DNA of 47,154 nucleotides from Budvicia aquatica DSM 5075 = ATCC 35567 (lineage in GTDB: Bacteria > Pseudomonadota > Gammaproteobacteria > Enterobacterales > Enterobacteriaceae): contig NZ_ATYS01000042.1 of the NCBI RefSeq assembly GCF_000427805.1, positions 181-47,334 on the forward strand, in the 5' to 3' direction. Under the pieces are notes generated by a model that saw only the letters and a program-made list of their open reading frames with translations, did not search any database and was not told the origin of the DNA. Position numbers and translations under genes: made by a program. Shown here piece after piece: positions 29,945-39,516 of this stretch. Within the stretch, counting starts at the first letter, position 1; each line of letters begins with the position of its first letter.

Positions 29945-30181
29945 ATGAGCACTATCGAAGAACGTGTTAAGAAAATCATTATTGAACAACTGGGTGTTAA
30001 AGAAGAAGAAGTCAAAAACGCCGCTTCTTTCGTAGAAGACCTGGGTGCTGATTCTCTTGACACCGTTGAACTGGTTATGGCTCTGGAAGAAGAGTTTGAT
30101 ACTGAGATTCCAGACGAAGAAGCAGAGAAGATTACTACTGTTCAAGCAGCGATTGATTATATCACTGCTGCTAACGCGTAA
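29945..30181 (+). CDS. acpP: Acyl carrier protein
   Basis: A 78-aa acidic carrier of fatty-acyl chains. The phosphopantetheine attachment serine is in [11 protein letters not shown] (Ser37 counting Met). The sequence is almost identical to E. coli ACP. The 152-nt gap to fabG suggests its own promoter, although I could not pick one with confidence. A terminator follows, consistent with abundant monocistronic acpP mRNA. Confidence 0.99.
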   Translation: MSTIEERVKKIIIEQLGVKEEEVKNAASFVEDLGADSLDTVELVMALEEEFDTEIPDEEAEKITTVQAAIDYITAANA

Positions 30182-30192
30182 TCGAACATATC

Positions 30193-30221
30193 TAGGCGGT
30201 CATTCGACCGCCTAAGTTTTT
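30193..30221 (+). terminator. Terminator between acpP and fabF
   Basis: TAGGCGGTC-ATTC-GACCGCCTA followed by AGTTTTT. A 9-bp perfect stem; it probably lets only part of transcription continue into fabF. Confidence 0.88.
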
Positions 30222-30263
30222 CTCATTCCATAATTCAAATTATCCCCCTCTGGAGGATTCAGC

Positions 30264-31505
30264 GTGTCTAAGCGTCGAGTTGTAGTGACTGGTATGGGCA
30301 TGTTATCCCCTGTCGGCAACACTGTAGAGACTACATGGAAGGCTCTCCTTGCTGGGCAGAGTGGTATCAGCCTAATAGACCATTTCGATACTAGCGCTTA
30401 CGCTACGCGTTTTGCTGGTTTAGTTAAAGGTTTTAACTCTGAAGAATTCATTTCCCGCAAAGATGCGAGAAAAATGGATGCCTTCATTCAATATGGTATT
30501 GCTGCCGGTATACAGGCAATGCAAGATTCCGGTATTGAGGTAACAGCAGAAAATGCGCCGCGTATGGGTGCCGCTATCGGTTCTGGGATCGGTGGTTTAG
30601 GCTTAATCGAAGAGAACCACAGTGCATTAGTCACTGGCGGACCTCGTAAAGTAAGTCCATTCTTTGTTCCTTCAACTATTGTGAATATGATTGCTGGTCA
30701 CTTATCCATTATTTATGGACTTAGAGGACCGAGTATTTCTATAGCAACAGCCTGTACTTCAGGCGTACATAACATTGGTCATGCGGCAAGAATTATCGCC
30801 CATAACGATGCGGATGTTATGTTGGCAGGTGGAGCCGAAAAAGCCAGTACGCCGTTAGGTGTTGGTGGTTTTGGTGCTGCACGTGCACTTTCTACCCGAA
30901 ATGATGATCCTCAGGGCGCAAGCCGTCCATGGGACAGAGACCGCGATGGTTTTGTACTTGGTGATGGTGCCGGCATAATGGTACTGGAAGAGTATGAACA
31001 TGCTAAAAAGCGCGGTGCAAAAATTTATGCTGAAGTTGTTGGTTTTGGTATGAGCAGCGATGCTTATCATATGACTTCACCTCCGGAAGACGGAGCTGGT
31101 GCAGCTCTGGCGATGGAGAATGCGTTACGTGATGCTAACGTGACCCCGTCACAAATTGCTTATGTTAATGCTCACGGTACCTCAACGCACGCAGGTGATA
31201 AAGCGGAAGCTTCAGCTGTGAAGAGCATCTTTAAACAAGATGCTAAGCGGGTTATGGTGAGTTCGACTAAGTCAATGACAGGCCATTTGTTGGGCGCTGC
31301 AGGTGCTGTGGAATCAATATTCTCGATTCTTGCGTTACGCGATCAGGCTATTCCGCCAACCATTAATCTGGATAACCCAGATGAAGGTTGTGACCTGGAC
31401 TTCGTTCCACACGAAGCTCGTCAGGTTAGCGGTATGGAATATGTATTATGTAATTCATTTGGTTTTGGTGGCACTAACGGTTCGGTTCTGTTCCGTAAAA
31501 TCTAA
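30264..31505 (+). CDS. fabF: Beta-ketoacyl-ACP synthase II
   Basis: Condensing enzyme of chain elongation, involved in temperature control of unsaturated fatty acids in E. coli. 413 aa, starting at GTG behind GGAGGA. Cys-His-His active site: [23 protein letters not shown] and [12 protein letters not shown]. The C-terminus [17 protein letters not shown] is typical. In E. coli pabC follows; here mltG does. Confidence 0.98.
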   Translation: MSKRRVVVTGMGMLSPVGNTVETTWKALLAGQSGISLIDHFDTSAYATRFAGLVKGFNSEEFISRKDARKMDAFIQYGIAAGIQAMQDSGIEVTAENAPRMGAAIGSGIGGLGLIEENHSALVTGGPRKVSPFFVPSTIVNMIAGHLSIIYGLRGPSISIATACTSGVHNIGHAARIIAHNDADVMLAGGAEKASTPLGVGGFGAARALSTRNDDPQGASRPWDRDRDGFVLGDGAGIMVLEEYEHAKKRGAKIYAEVVGFGMSSDAYHMTSPPEDGAGAALAMENALRDANVTPSQIAYVNAHGTSTHAGDKAEASAVKSIFKQDAKRVMVSSTKSMTGHLLGAAGAVESIFSILALRDQAIPPTINLDNPDEGCDLDFVPHEARQVSGMEYVLCNSFGFGGTNGSVLFRKI

Positions 31506-31541
31506 AGCCCTGAACGAATAGATTCTATAATGCGCAAATAG

Positions 31542-31570
31542 ACGGCCCGGTATATTCACCGGGCCGTTTT
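31542..31570 (+). terminator. Terminator after fabF
   Basis: ACGGCCCGGT-ATATTC-ACCGGGCCGT then TTT: a 10-bp perfect GC-rich stem, 36 nt after fabF. It separates the fab cluster from mltG. Confidence 0.88.
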
Positions 31571-31626
31571 ACTTATAGAATCTGGTAATCTCAATTTAAG
31601 GTTCAAACGTTTCTGAATCCATCACG

Positions 31627-32667
31627 ATGATAATGGCCAAGGCAATGAAGAAAAAAATTATAGGGATCGTTGTAATACTTATTCTGGCCGGAGCTGCCGG
31701 ACTTTTTGCTGGATATAAATGGCTACAGAATTATGCCAATATGCCGCTCAGTATTGAGCAAGAAACCTACTTTACTTTACCCGCAGGTACCGGACGTACG
31801 GGATTAGCCCAGCTACTGGCGGAAAAACATATTGTTGAAGATATAAAACCATTCCCTTGGCTACTGAAGATAAAGCCAGAATTAACCGGATTTAAAGCCG
31901 GGACCTATAAGTTAGCGCCGGGAATGAGTATTAAAGATTTACTGCTGTTACTGAGTTCCGGTAAAGAGGCCCAGTTTTCAATTCGTTTTATTGAAGGGAC
32001 CCGGATGAAGGATTGGCTGCCGCTGTTGAAAGAGGCGCCTTATCTCAATCATACGCTTAAGGATTTAACTGATAAGGACATTGCAGAACTACTTAATATT
32101 AACGATCCTCAGCACCCTGAAGGTTGGTTATATCCGGATACTTATAACTATACCGCCGGTACTACCGATATTTCGCTGCTCAAGCGGGCTCATGAACGAA
32201 TGAAGTCCACAATTGATGAAATATGGGCGGGAAGAGAAGAAAACCTCCCTTATAAAACGCCGTATGAGATGATGATCATGGCATCTATCATTGAAAAAGA
32301 GACGGCTTTAGATTCAGAGAGAGATAAAGTTGCCTCGGTGTTTGTTAACCGCATGCGTATTGGCATGAAATTACAGACGGACCCGACGGTAATTTACGGC
32401 ATGGGCGAACAGTATAATGGCAATATTACGCGCAAAGATTTAACCACCCCAACGGATTACAATACCTATGTCATTGGTGGGCTGCCGCCGACGCCCATCG
32501 CGATGCCCGGCATTGCTTCATTGAAAGCTGCCGCACATCCGGCCAAAACCTCTTATCTCTATTTTGTTGCTGACGGAAAAGGTGGACACACATTTACCAC
32601 TAATCTACAAAGTCATAATCAGGCCGTACGCAATTATCTTCAAATTTTACGGGCAGGAAAGTCATAG
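31627..32667 (+). CDS. mltG: Endolytic murein transglycosylase MltG
   Basis: Inner-membrane lytic transglycosylase that cuts nascent peptidoglycan and limits glycan chain length. 346 aa with an N-terminal transmembrane segment ([20 protein letters not shown], about 10-29). The YceG domain has [14 protein letters not shown], the catalytic Glu in [21 protein letters not shown] and [13 protein letters not shown]. Three in-frame ATGs lie close together (31627, 31633, 31645) and none has a strong ribosome site, so the first residues are uncertain. It is one base upstream of tmk, as part of mltG-tmk-holB-ycfH. Confidence 0.95.
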   Translation: MIMAKAMKKKIIGIVVILILAGAAGLFAGYKWLQNYANMPLSIEQETYFTLPAGTGRTGLAQLLAEKHIVEDIKPFPWLLKIKPELTGFKAGTYKLAPGMSIKDLLLLLSSGKEAQFSIRFIEGTRMKDWLPLLKEAPYLNHTLKDLTDKDIAELLNINDPQHPEGWLYPDTYNYTAGTTDISLLKRAHERMKSTIDEIWAGREENLPYKTPYEMMIMASIIEKETALDSERDKVASVFVNRMRIGMKLQTDPTVIYGMGEQYNGNITRKDLTTPTDYNTYVIGGLPPTPIAMPGIASLKAAAHPAKTSYLYFVADGKGGHTFTTNLQSHNQAVRNYLQILRAGKS

Positions 32668-32668
32668 T

Positions 32669-33301
32669 ATGAAGGGTAAATTCATTGTTATTGAAGGGCT
32701 TGAAGGGGCTGGAAAAACCACGGCACGCGATACCGTTGTTGCAGCGCTAAATGCCAATGGAATTCAGAATATCGTGTTTACCCGGGAACCCGGCGGAACG
32801 CCGCTGGCGGAAAAGCTGCGAGAACTGGTAAAACAGGGCGTTGAAGGTGAATTGCTGACCGATAAAGCTGAAGTGCTTATGATGTATGCTTCTCGTATTC
32901 AATTAATTGATAACGTGATTAAGCCTGCTTTAGGTCGAGGCTCTTGGGTGGTCGGCGATCGGCATGACTTATCCTCTCAGGCCTATCAGGGCGGCGGTCG
33001 GGGTATTGATAATAAGCTGATGACTACCTTAAGGGATACCGTTCTCGGTGATTTCTATCCTGACCTGACGCTGTATTTAGATCTTCCGCCTGAAATTGGT
33101 TTACAACGTGCCAGACAGCGAGGGGAACTTGATCGGATAGAAAAGGAGTCGTTGAGCTTCTTTGAACGTACCCGAGCTCGCTATCTTGAACTTGCCGCCA
33201 GTGATAGCTCAATTATCACCATTGATGCATCACAGCCTCTGGAACTGGTTACCGCTGATATCCGTCAGGCGATGAAACAATGGTTGGAGAGTAATAAGTG
33301 A
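32669..33301 (+). CDS. tmk: Thymidylate kinase
   Basis: Phosphorylates dTMP to dTDP. 210 aa from the ATG at 32669, chosen because the P-loop [11 protein letters not shown] then sits near residue 9, as in the family, and AGGAAAG precedes it. The frame is open further upstream inside mltG but that part is not coding. Other motifs are [28 protein letters not shown] and [18 protein letters not shown]. It overlaps holB by 4 nt. Confidence 0.97.
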   Translation: MKGKFIVIEGLEGAGKTTARDTVVAALNANGIQNIVFTREPGGTPLAEKLRELVKQGVEGELLTDKAEVLMMYASRIQLIDNVIKPALGRGSWVVGDRHDLSSQAYQGGGRGIDNKLMTTLRDTVLGDFYPDLTLYLDLPPEIGLQRARQRGELDRIEKESLSFFERTRARYLELAASDSSIITIDASQPLELVTADIRQAMKQWLESNK

Positions 33302-34275
33302 TTTGGTACCCGTGGTTAACGCCAGTGTATAAGCAATTAGTTGCGCAATATACCGCTGAGCGTGATCATCATGCATTGTTAGTACAATCAGTACCGGGCT
33401 GTGGCGATGAGCTGTTAATACAGGCGCTGGGGCGGTGGCTAATGTGCCAAAATCGCAATGGCGAGAAAACCTGTGGCGTATGCCATAGCTGCAATTTGAT
33501 GAAGGCCGGAACCCATCCGGATTGGCTAGTGATAACCCCGGAGAAGGGAAAAAGTTCTCTTGGGGTCGATCAAATTCGTCAGTTAACGGAAACGTTATAT
33601 TCACACGCTCAACAAGGTGGGTTAAAGGTTGCTTGGATCCCTCAATCTGAGCAACTCAGTGAAGCGGCCGCCAATGCATTGCTAAAAACCCTTGAGGAAC
33701 CACCTAAGAACACTTACTTCCTGTTAGGCTGCCACGACCCTTCACAGCTGCTGGCCACCGTGCGCAGCCGCTGCTTTCATTGGTTATTAGCCTGTCCGGA
33801 TGAGGACTTTAGCGTACAGTGGCTGGAACGGCAAAATTCAGGTAACCCGGGTAGCTTTAGAACGGCACTGCGCTTAAGTAACGGTGCCCCGGTTGCGGCT
33901 CAACAGCTATTAACCTCTGAAGTATGGGGAAAGCGTGAAACCGTTTGTCAGGGCTTAGGCGTCGCTTTCCAACAACGCGATCTACTATCATTGTTCCCGC
34001 TATTAAATCATGACAATGTTGAACAACGCATCCATTGGGCGGTCTCTGTTTTGTTGGATGTTGTAAAATACCAGCAGGGCGCGACCAGCTTCATTGTTAA
34101 TCAAGATTGTTTTAGTACCATTCAGAATATGGCCGGTTTAAGTTCTGCCGTTATATTTAATCAGATAAGCCAAAAGTGGTTGAGCTGTCGCCATGATTTG
34201 TTCACCGTTGCCGGGGTAAACCGGGAGCTATTATTGACCAATATGCTGAATCAGACCGATCTGCTGTTAGCCTGA
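33298..34275 (+). CDS. holB: DNA polymerase III delta' subunit
   Basis: Clamp-loader subunit delta' of DNA polymerase III, 325 aa, GTG start overlapping the tmk stop (GTGA). It starts [18 protein letters not shown], like E. coli HolB. The P-loop is degenerate (VPGCGDE), as expected for delta', which does not hydrolyse ATP. A four-Cys zinc module ([16 protein letters not shown]) is present, as are [12 protein letters not shown] and the SRC motif (TVRSRC). Confidence 0.95.
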   Translation: MIWYPWLTPVYKQLVAQYTAERDHHALLVQSVPGCGDELLIQALGRWLMCQNRNGEKTCGVCHSCNLMKAGTHPDWLVITPEKGKSSLGVDQIRQLTETLYSHAQQGGLKVAWIPQSEQLSEAAANALLKTLEEPPKNTYFLLGCHDPSQLLATVRSRCFHWLLACPDEDFSVQWLERQNSGNPGSFRTALRLSNGAPVAAQQLLTSEVWGKRETVCQGLGVAFQQRDLLSLFPLLNHDNVEQRIHWAVSVLLDVVKYQQGATSFIVNQDCFSTIQNMAGLSSAVIFNQISQKWLSCRHDLFTVAGVNRELLLTNMLNQTDLLLA

Positions 34276-34304
34276 CCTTTAATTGAAATGAGTTAATTTC
34301 CCCT

Positions 34305-35081
34305 ATGTATTTAGTTGATTCCCATTGCCACCTCGATGCGCTGGACTACCAAGGCCTGCATACTGATTTACAAAGCGTTCTGGATGCGGCGAAACAGCGG
34401 GATGTCGCAGCCTGTTTGGCCGTATCGACAACATTGCCTGGATTTAAAAACCTAAAAGAAATGGTTGCCGGTCATCCTGAAGTCTATCTTTCCTGCGGTG
34501 TTCATCCTTTGAATTTAGATGAAGTTTACCAGCAGGAAGAGTTGTTGAACCTTGCCTCGGACAATCGGGTCGTCGCTTTAGGTGAAACCGGGCTGGATTA
34601 TTTTTATCAGCAAGATAATCTCCCGCTTCAACAGACCTGTTTTCGTCAGCATATCCAGGTCGGCAGAGAACTGAATAAACCGGTAATTGTTCATACGCGT
34701 GATGCCCGCACAGATACGCTTTCTATTCTGAGAGAAGAAAAGGCCAGTGAGTGTGGCGGAGTATTACACTGCTTCACCGAAGATTGTGATACGGCTAAGC
34801 AGCTGCTTGATATTGGTTTTTATATTTCATTTTCTGGTATTGTCACTTTCCGTAATGCCGATGCACTGCGCGAAGTTGCCCGCTATGTGCCATTAGATCG
34901 CATGTTAATAGAAACTGATTCACCTTATTTAGCCCCGGTTCCGCATCGCGGAAAAGAGAACCAACCCGCCTATGTCAGGGACGTCGCTGAATATTTGGCC
35001 GTTCTCAAAAGGGTTGATGTCGCTGAACTTGCTCAGATAACCACGCGTAATTTTAGTCAGTTATTTAAAGTTACCCTGTAA
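34305..35081 (+). CDS. ycfH: TatD-family metal-dependent hydrolase YcfH
   Basis: A 258-aa TIM-barrel hydrolase of the TatD DNase family. Metal ligands are seen in LVDSHCHLD (HxH), ALGETGLDY (Glu), VHTRDA, LHCFTED and ETDSPYLAP (Asp). It follows holB by 29 nt, the same order as E. coli tmk-holB-ycfH. Family members act as 3'-5' exonucleases or DNases; the role of YcfH itself is unsettled. Confidence 0.93.
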   Translation: MYLVDSHCHLDALDYQGLHTDLQSVLDAAKQRDVAACLAVSTTLPGFKNLKEMVAGHPEVYLSCGVHPLNLDEVYQQEELLNLASDNRVVALGETGLDYFYQQDNLPLQQTCFRQHIQVGRELNKPVIVHTRDARTDTLSILREEKASECGGVLHCFTEDCDTAKQLLDIGFYISFSGIVTFRNADALREVARYVPLDRMLIETDSPYLAPVPHRGKENQPAYVRDVAEYLAVLKRVDVAELAQITTRNFSQLFKVTL

Positions 35082-35124
35082 CTTAATGCGCGTTTTTAGC
35101 GGCCTGTTACTGGCGACGTAGCGG

Positions 35125-35144
35125 GCCGGCGATCTGACGCCGGC
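35125..35144 (+). other. GC-rich hairpin downstream of ycfH
   Basis: GCCGGCG-ATCTGA-CGCCGGC, a perfect 7-bp stem 44 nt after the ycfH stop. It lacks a T-run, so it is not a clean intrinsic terminator. The rest of the ycfH-ligase gap (to 35372) shows nothing else recognisable. Confidence 0.35.
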
Positions 35145-35372
35145 GCATTAGTGCTCAATTATTAATAGCGTTTATATTTTTATGCTGCTAATATGCGGCC
35201 GCCTTCAAAGTACCACCGCGTTTAATCCTCTTCTACGCAATAACCTATGCTCATCTGGGTAATTTCTCTGCACCTGTTTTACCGGATTTAACTGCATACT
35301 CAGACCAATATTGGCCCGGGATCGTTAAATTTCAGGTAATAAAATACGGGGCATGTAAAGGATCGATGCATT

Positions 35373-36080
35373 ATGGATATGCAATCAACAAAGTATGGAA
35401 GAACGTTTCATTAGCCGTTTTCACCGGGAACAACCAGTGACGATCGCATTAATCATCACTGGTGGAATGATATATCAAAAATCGGGCAGTTAATTCATAC
35501 CGAAAAGCTGGATGGCGAGAATAACTGCCTGAGCAAACATGGGGTATTTGCACGATCTCATGCAGCGCCGACCCGTTCTGCATGGACTCAGCAAATTCGC
35601 CAGCGTTGGCAACTGATTAAAGACGACTTAGGTGATATCGAGATTTTTGGTGAAAATCTCTATGCCATTCATTCAATTGAATACCGTCGGCTTGAAAATT
35701 ATTTTTTTGTATTTGCCGTACGCTGTAAAGACGTTTGGTTAAGCTGGGAAGAAGTCGGCTTTTACGCCGCTTTATTTGACTTCCCTCGGGTGCCGGAAAT
35801 AGTCCCGGGGCCGTTAGGTCATAATGAACGAGATTTTAGCCAGTTGATTATTGATGCGGCTAAGCAAAATAGTCTGTTTGATTCGTGGGATATTCATTCA
35901 CAAACGGCATGCTCGATGGAAGGGATTGTCAGCAGGAATAGTGGAGAATATCGGGTATCTGATTTCTCTCATCAGGTGTTTAAATACGTACGTAATAACC
36001 ATGTTCAAACCGATGTGCACTGGAAGCGGAACTGGCAACGGGCACCGCTTAGTTTTGAGCGAAATGGGACAGGAGAATAA
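35373..36080 (+). pseudogene. RNA ligase (ATP-type, Rnl2/pfam09414-like) with in-frame amber codon at codon 14
   Basis: Reading from ATG 35373 (AAAGGA 10 nt upstream) gives MDMQSTKYGRTFH, then TAG (35412-35414), then PFSPGTTSDDR and 210 further codons to TAA with no other stop. The nucleotidyl-transferase motifs are intact: I KLDGENN (Lys45), III IEIFGENLYA, IV SMEGIV (Glu near 183) and V VFKYVRNNHVQTDVHW. The stretch KYxRTxHxPxSPGxTSDD is typical of the family, so TAG replaces one residue, most simply Leu (TTG/TTA to TAG). After the stop there is no ATG before 36083; the first GTG (35790) lies past motif III. The gene would therefore be silent unless the amber is suppressed or is a sequencing error. 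It lies 2 nt upstream of HD-Pnk. Confidence 0.85.
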
Positions 36081-36082
36081 CA

Positions 36083-37207
36083 ATGAACTGGACATTAAGT
36101 CATGATAAGTCCTGGCCTTTTTTGGAAAAAAACTACTCATGGGTTGCTGATATGCAGGGCGTTGAACAGGATCCTGTTTATCATGCAGAAGGCGATGTGG
36201 CCGAGCATACCCAGCGGGTATTACAGGCGCTGATAGCCCTGCCTGAATACGCAAGATTAGGGCCTTTAGAGCAAGAGATTCTTTGGGCTGCGGCATTACT
36301 TCATGACGTAGAAAAACGCAGCACGACCCGCGTTGATCCGGATGGGAAAATTACCTCTCCGGGCCATGCTAAGCGCGGTGAGTTAACCGTACGGCAACTG
36401 TTGTTTAAACAAGTTCCGGCCCCGTTTGACATCAGAGAGTCGATAGCAGCATTGGTTCGTTATCACGGGCTACCTCTGTGGATTATGGAAAAACCAGATC
36501 CGCAAAAAGCCTTATTCTCAGCATCATTACGGGTAGATACCGGTCTGTTGGCCGTTCTGGCTAAAGCTGACGTTTTAGGCCGGGAATGTTCGGATTCTCA
36601 GGAACTGCTTAGTCGGATTGAACTGTTTGAATTGTATTGCCGCGAGCAGTCATGCTGGCGACAGGCTAGGGTATTTAATTCAGGCGAAGCGCTGTTTAAA
36701 TATTTTTCAACTGAAGGCGGAGCATTAGACTATCAGCCTTATGATGACTATAAAAGTAAGGTTACCTTACTATGTGGCTTATCGGGGATGGGAAAGGATC
36801 GCTATATTCAACGCTTTCACCCGACAACGGCGGTAATTAGTCTGGATGATATACGGCGTGAATATAAGATAAAGCCAGATGATAAAACGGGCAACGGGCG
36901 GGTGGTTCAACAGGCAAAAGAGCTGGCCAGAATAAAGTTACGTAAGGGTGAAGATTTTGTCTGGAATGCCACCAATATAACCGGTCAAATGCGCCAACAA
37001 TTGGTTAATTTATTCGTTAGCTATCACGCTTGGGTCAAGATTGTTTACATTGAAGTGCCTTACGCACGATGGCGTATTCAAAATAGCGGGCGTGAATATG
37101 CGGTACCGGAGAAGGTGCTGGATCGAATGCTAAGTAAGCTTGAGCTTCCGACTCAGGATGAAGCCCATAGCGTGGTCTATCATATTGAAGAATCGGTTAC
37201 GTATTAA
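36083..37207 (+). CDS. HD-Pnk: HD-domain phosphoesterase / polynucleotide 5'-kinase (RNA end healing)
   Basis: Two-domain protein of 374 aa. The N-terminal HD domain (about 30-190) has EGDVAEHTQRV (His42), LLHDVEKR (His74-Asp75), GHAKRG (His95), RYHGLP (His128) and KADVLGR (Asp163), fitting a metal-dependent 2',3'-phosphoesterase. The C-terminal P-loop domain has LCGLSGMGKDR (232-240), SLDDIR (Asp255-256) and WNATN, as in polynucleotide kinases. The architecture matches the HD-Pnk end-healing enzyme described from Runella. It would convert broken RNA ends (2',3'-cyclic phosphate and 5'-OH) to ligatable ends for the neighbouring ligase. SD GGAGAATAACA precedes the ATG. The intact state contrasts with the broken ligase. 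Confidence 0.86.
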   Translation: MNWTLSHDKSWPFLEKNYSWVADMQGVEQDPVYHAEGDVAEHTQRVLQALIALPEYARLGPLEQEILWAAALLHDVEKRSTTRVDPDGKITSPGHAKRGELTVRQLLFKQVPAPFDIRESIAALVRYHGLPLWIMEKPDPQKALFSASLRVDTGLLAVLAKADVLGRECSDSQELLSRIELFELYCREQSCWRQARVFNSGEALFKYFSTEGGALDYQPYDDYKSKVTLLCGLSGMGKDRYIQRFHPTTAVISLDDIRREYKIKPDDKTGNGRVVQQAKELARIKLRKGEDFVWNATNITGQMRQQLVNLFVSYHAWVKIVYIEVPYARWRIQNSGREYAVPEKVLDRMLSKLELPTQDEAHSVVYHIEESVTY

Positions 37208-37208
37208 C

Positions 37209-37246
37209 AAAAACGCCGTGTGGCTGATACCACGCGGCGTTTTTTT
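37209..37246. terminator. Bidirectional terminator between HD-Pnk and sodB
   Basis: AAAAACGCCGTGTGG and CCACGCGGCGTTTTTTT pair around CTGATA with one wobble. A-run and T-run on opposite sides serve the two convergent genes. Confidence 0.9.
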
Positions 37247-37276
37247 AGCTGCTATAAGGCAGGTCACTAGAGGTGA

Positions 37277-37855
37277 TTAAGCCAGGTTTTTAGCCACAAA
37301 TTCCCAGTTAACCAGAGCCCAGAAATTCTCTAAATATTTAGGACGGGCATTACGGTAATCGATGTAATAAGCATGTTCCCACACATCAACGGTTAACAAC
37401 GGCTTATCACCGTCAGTCATTGGATTAGCTGCGTTAGAGGTGTTTACGATAGCTAATTTGCCGTCAGCTTTTTTAACCAGCCAGGTCCAGCCTGAGCCAA
37501 AGTTTTTAATAGCGGAATCAGTTAATTGCTCTTTGAATGCAGCAAATGAGCCGAAATGTTTAACAATCGCATCGGCAACCGCACCAGCAGGCTCGCCACC
37601 GGCGTTTGGTGCTAAGCAGTTCCAATAAAAAGTATGGTTCCACACTTGAGCTGCGTTATTGAAAATTCCACCGGAAGATTTAAGAATAATCTCTTCCAAA
37701 GATTTACCTTCAAACTCAGTACCCTTAACTAAGTTGTTCAGGTTAACAACGTAGGTATTATGGTGTTTACCGTAGTGATACTCTAAAGTTTCAGCTGAGA
37801 TGTGTGGTTCTAAACCGTCTTTAGCATAAGGCAGGGTTGGTAATTCAAAAGACAT
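37277..37855 (-). CDS. sodB: Iron superoxide dismutase
   Basis: Cytoplasmic Fe-SOD, 192 aa. The start [20 protein letters not shown] (37855) matches E. coli SodB and follows GAGGAGCAATGCA. An upstream in-frame ATG (37888) would add 11 residues not in the family. Metal ligands are His27 (LEYHYGKHH), His in WNHTFYW, and Asp/His in [12 protein letters not shown]. Fe rather than Mn type is suggested by similarity to SodB. RyhB/Fur control is known in E. coli but I could not confirm a site here. Confidence 0.97.
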   Translation of the reverse strand: MSFELPTLPYAKDGLEPHISAETLEYHYGKHHNTYVVNLNNLVKGTEFEGKSLEEIILKSSGGIFNNAAQVWNHTFYWNCLAPNAGGEPAGAVADAIVKHFGSFAAFKEQLTDSAIKNFGSGWTWLVKKADGKLAIVNTSNAANPMTDGDKPLLTVDVWEHAYYIDYRNARPKYLENFWALVNWEFVAKNLA

Positions 37856-38074
37856 TGCATTGCTCCTCAAGAAAAATAAATCGCTCATTGATTTCTGTAA
37901 CTCTAAACGTTGCAGTTATCTGAATCATGAGTCATTTGCAAAAAAACTGTTGTTACATTGTTATAGGATATGATTTTATCAACTTTTTTTTATATTAAAA
38001 GAGGGATATAGGAAAAGGTTAAAATGTTAATGGCCACAATGGCCTGTGATTCCCCTGACAGCTGGGAATCAGGC

Positions 38075-38107
38075 AAAATAAAAAAATCCTGTGGACAACA
38101 GGATTTT
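38075..38107 (-). terminator. Orphan intrinsic terminator in the divergent sodB-grxD gap
   Basis: On the minus strand AAAATCCTGT-TGTCC-ACAGGATTTTTTTATTTT: a 10-bp perfect stem and a strong U-tract. No annotated gene runs into it; sodB starts 220 nt further on in the same direction and grxD is divergent. A second hairpin, GATTCCC...GGGAATC, lies at 38048-38070. It may end an unannotated small RNA or prevent read-through into sodB. Confidence 0.7.
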
Positions 38108-38267
38108 GCACTAAATTGAACATTGTATTCACATTACAACTTATGCAGCCTAATTTGGTTTCTATCTGCTACAATAAAACCCTGCTAAAGATGGCATTTT
38201 TTCTTATCGATATAGCCGCTACAATAGTAAGACAATGAGCGCAATGCATGCTTGAGGAAGCAATACA

Positions 38268-38606
38268 ATGACAACAATAGAAAAAATTCAGCTTCAAATC
38301 GCTGAAAACCCAATCCTGCTGTATATGAAAGGCTCACCAAAGTTACCGAGCTGTGGTTTCAGTGCTCAGGCGGTACAGGCTTTGTCTGCCTGTGGTGAAC
38401 GTTTTTCTTATGTCGATATTTTACAGAATCCGGATATTCGTGCCGAGCTGCCAAAATATGCCAACTGGCCGACATTCCCGCAGCTGTGGGTTGATGGTGA
38501 ATTGATTGGCGGATGTGACATTATTTTAGAAATGTATCAGCGCGGCGAACTTCAACCGTTACTGAAAGAAGCAGCGCTTAAATATGGTGCGACAGACGCA
38601 GAGTAA
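38268..38606 (+). CDS. grxD: Monothiol glutaredoxin Grx4
   Basis: A 112-aa CGFS-type glutaredoxin that carries [2Fe-2S] clusters and partners with BolA proteins. The active-site motif PKLPSCGFSAQAVQ has Cys29. The glutathione-binding NWPTFPQLWVDGELIGGCD is intact. The -10-like TACAAT at 38220-38225 may be its promoter, though its -35 is weak. The gene is followed by a strong terminator and convergent rnt. Confidence 0.96.
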   Translation: MTTIEKIQLQIAENPILLYMKGSPKLPSCGFSAQAVQALSACGERFSYVDILQNPDIRAELPKYANWPTFPQLWVDGELIGGCDIILEMYQRGELQPLLKEAALKYGATDAE

Positions 38607-38618
38607 GCGACAAGCACA

Positions 38619-38660
38619 ATAAAAATAGCCCCGCTAGTTAATACTATCGGGGCTATTTTT
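38619..38660. terminator. Bidirectional terminator between grxD and rnt
   Basis: AAAAATAGCCCCG and CGGGGCTATTTTTTT pair around a 14-nt loop, with runs suited to both strands. Confidence 0.92.
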
Positions 38661-39314
38661 TTAATCTCTTACCTGGTGAGCTGGCGATAACGGCCATCCG
38701 CCCATTTTTTTCCATCGATTGACTAACTCGCAGAACAGCTCTGTTGTACGCTCAGTATCGTATAGTGCGGAGTGGGCTTGAGAGCTATCAAAAGGAATTC
38801 CACCGGTCAGACAGGCTTTGGCTAGTACGGTTTGCCCCAAGACTAATCCGCTAAGCGCGGCAGTATCAAAGGTTGCAAAAGGATGGAACGGATTGCGTTT
38901 TAATCCGGCACGTTCAGCCGCAGCCATAAGAAAACCATGGTCAAAAGCTGCATTGTGGGCGACAACGATGGCTCGGTTACAGTTTTGATCTTTAATTCCC
39001 TTACGTACCATTTTAAAAATAGCGTGTAAGGCATCATATTCACTGACCGCACCGCGTAGTGGGTTAGTCGGGTCAATGCCGTTGAAGGCTAAAGCATCCG
39101 GCGACAAAACTGAGCCTTCGAATGGTTCAATATGGAAGTGTAGCGAATGGTCTTTGATCAGCCAGCCTTGTTCATTCATTTTTAAGGTAAAGGCGGCTAT
39201 TTCTAATAAGGCATTAGTTTTTGCGTCAAATCCTGCCGTTTCTACATCAATAACTACAGGATAAAAGCCACGAAAGCGATCGCTTAAACTGTTTGGAGTA
39301 TTATTATCAGCCAT
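38661..39314 (-). CDS. rnt: Ribonuclease T
   Basis: DEDDh 3'-5' exoribonuclease that trims tRNA and 23S/5S rRNA 3' ends. 217 aa. Catalytic residues: Asp23 and Glu25 in [10 protein letters not shown], Asp in [11 protein letters not shown], and the His/Asp pair in [12 protein letters not shown]. Basic residues near the N- and C-termini fit the family's RNA-binding segments. It is convergent with grxD. Confidence 0.96.
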   Translation of the reverse strand: MADNNTPNSLSDRFRGFYPVVIDVETAGFDAKTNALLEIAAFTLKMNEQGWLIKDHSLHFHIEPFEGSVLSPDALAFNGIDPTNPLRGAVSEYDALHAIFKMVRKGIKDQNCNRAIVVAHNAAFDHGFLMAAAERAGLKRNPFHPFATFDTAALSGLVLGQTVLAKACLTGGIPFDSSQAHSALYDTERTTELFCELVNRWKKMGGWPLSPAHQVRD

Positions 39315-39473
39315 GTCTACCTATCTATGCTTAAAACTGTTCGAAAAAAATCAGACGGCTATTATGCCAAATTTTGTCGAGTCTTGCAGTCTGCATCAAC
39401 CTGAAGGTTGAAAAGAGCTTTAAATTCGCTGCCGCTGATTGAAATAAGGGCGGCCATTAAGACAGAATTACAG

Positions 39474-39495
39474 ACGCGCCCAAGCAAGGGCGCGT
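39474..39495 (-). terminator. Hairpin downstream of gloA
   Basis: ACGCGCCC-AAGCAA-GGGCGCGT, a perfect 8-bp GC stem 21 nt past the gloA stop. The following minus-strand sequence is only moderately T-rich (CTGTAATTCTGTCTT). Confidence 0.5.
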
Positions 39496-39516
39496 GGGAA
39501 GGGCAGGAAAAATAAA

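Noticed and set aside
32564..32668. Upstream start for Tmk inside mltG
   Set aside because: Thymidylate kinases begin a few residues before the P-loop; ATG 32669 fits and has a ribosome site.
35790..36080. Separate 96-aa gene starting at GTG 35790
   Set aside because: It is the in-frame C-terminal part of the RNA ligase; the open frame and ligase motifs continue upstream to the amber codon, and no ribosome site supports a start there.
37856..37888. Upstream start for SodB adding 11 residues
   Set aside because: The strong ribosome site GAGGAG lies between the two starts and the family begins MSFELP.
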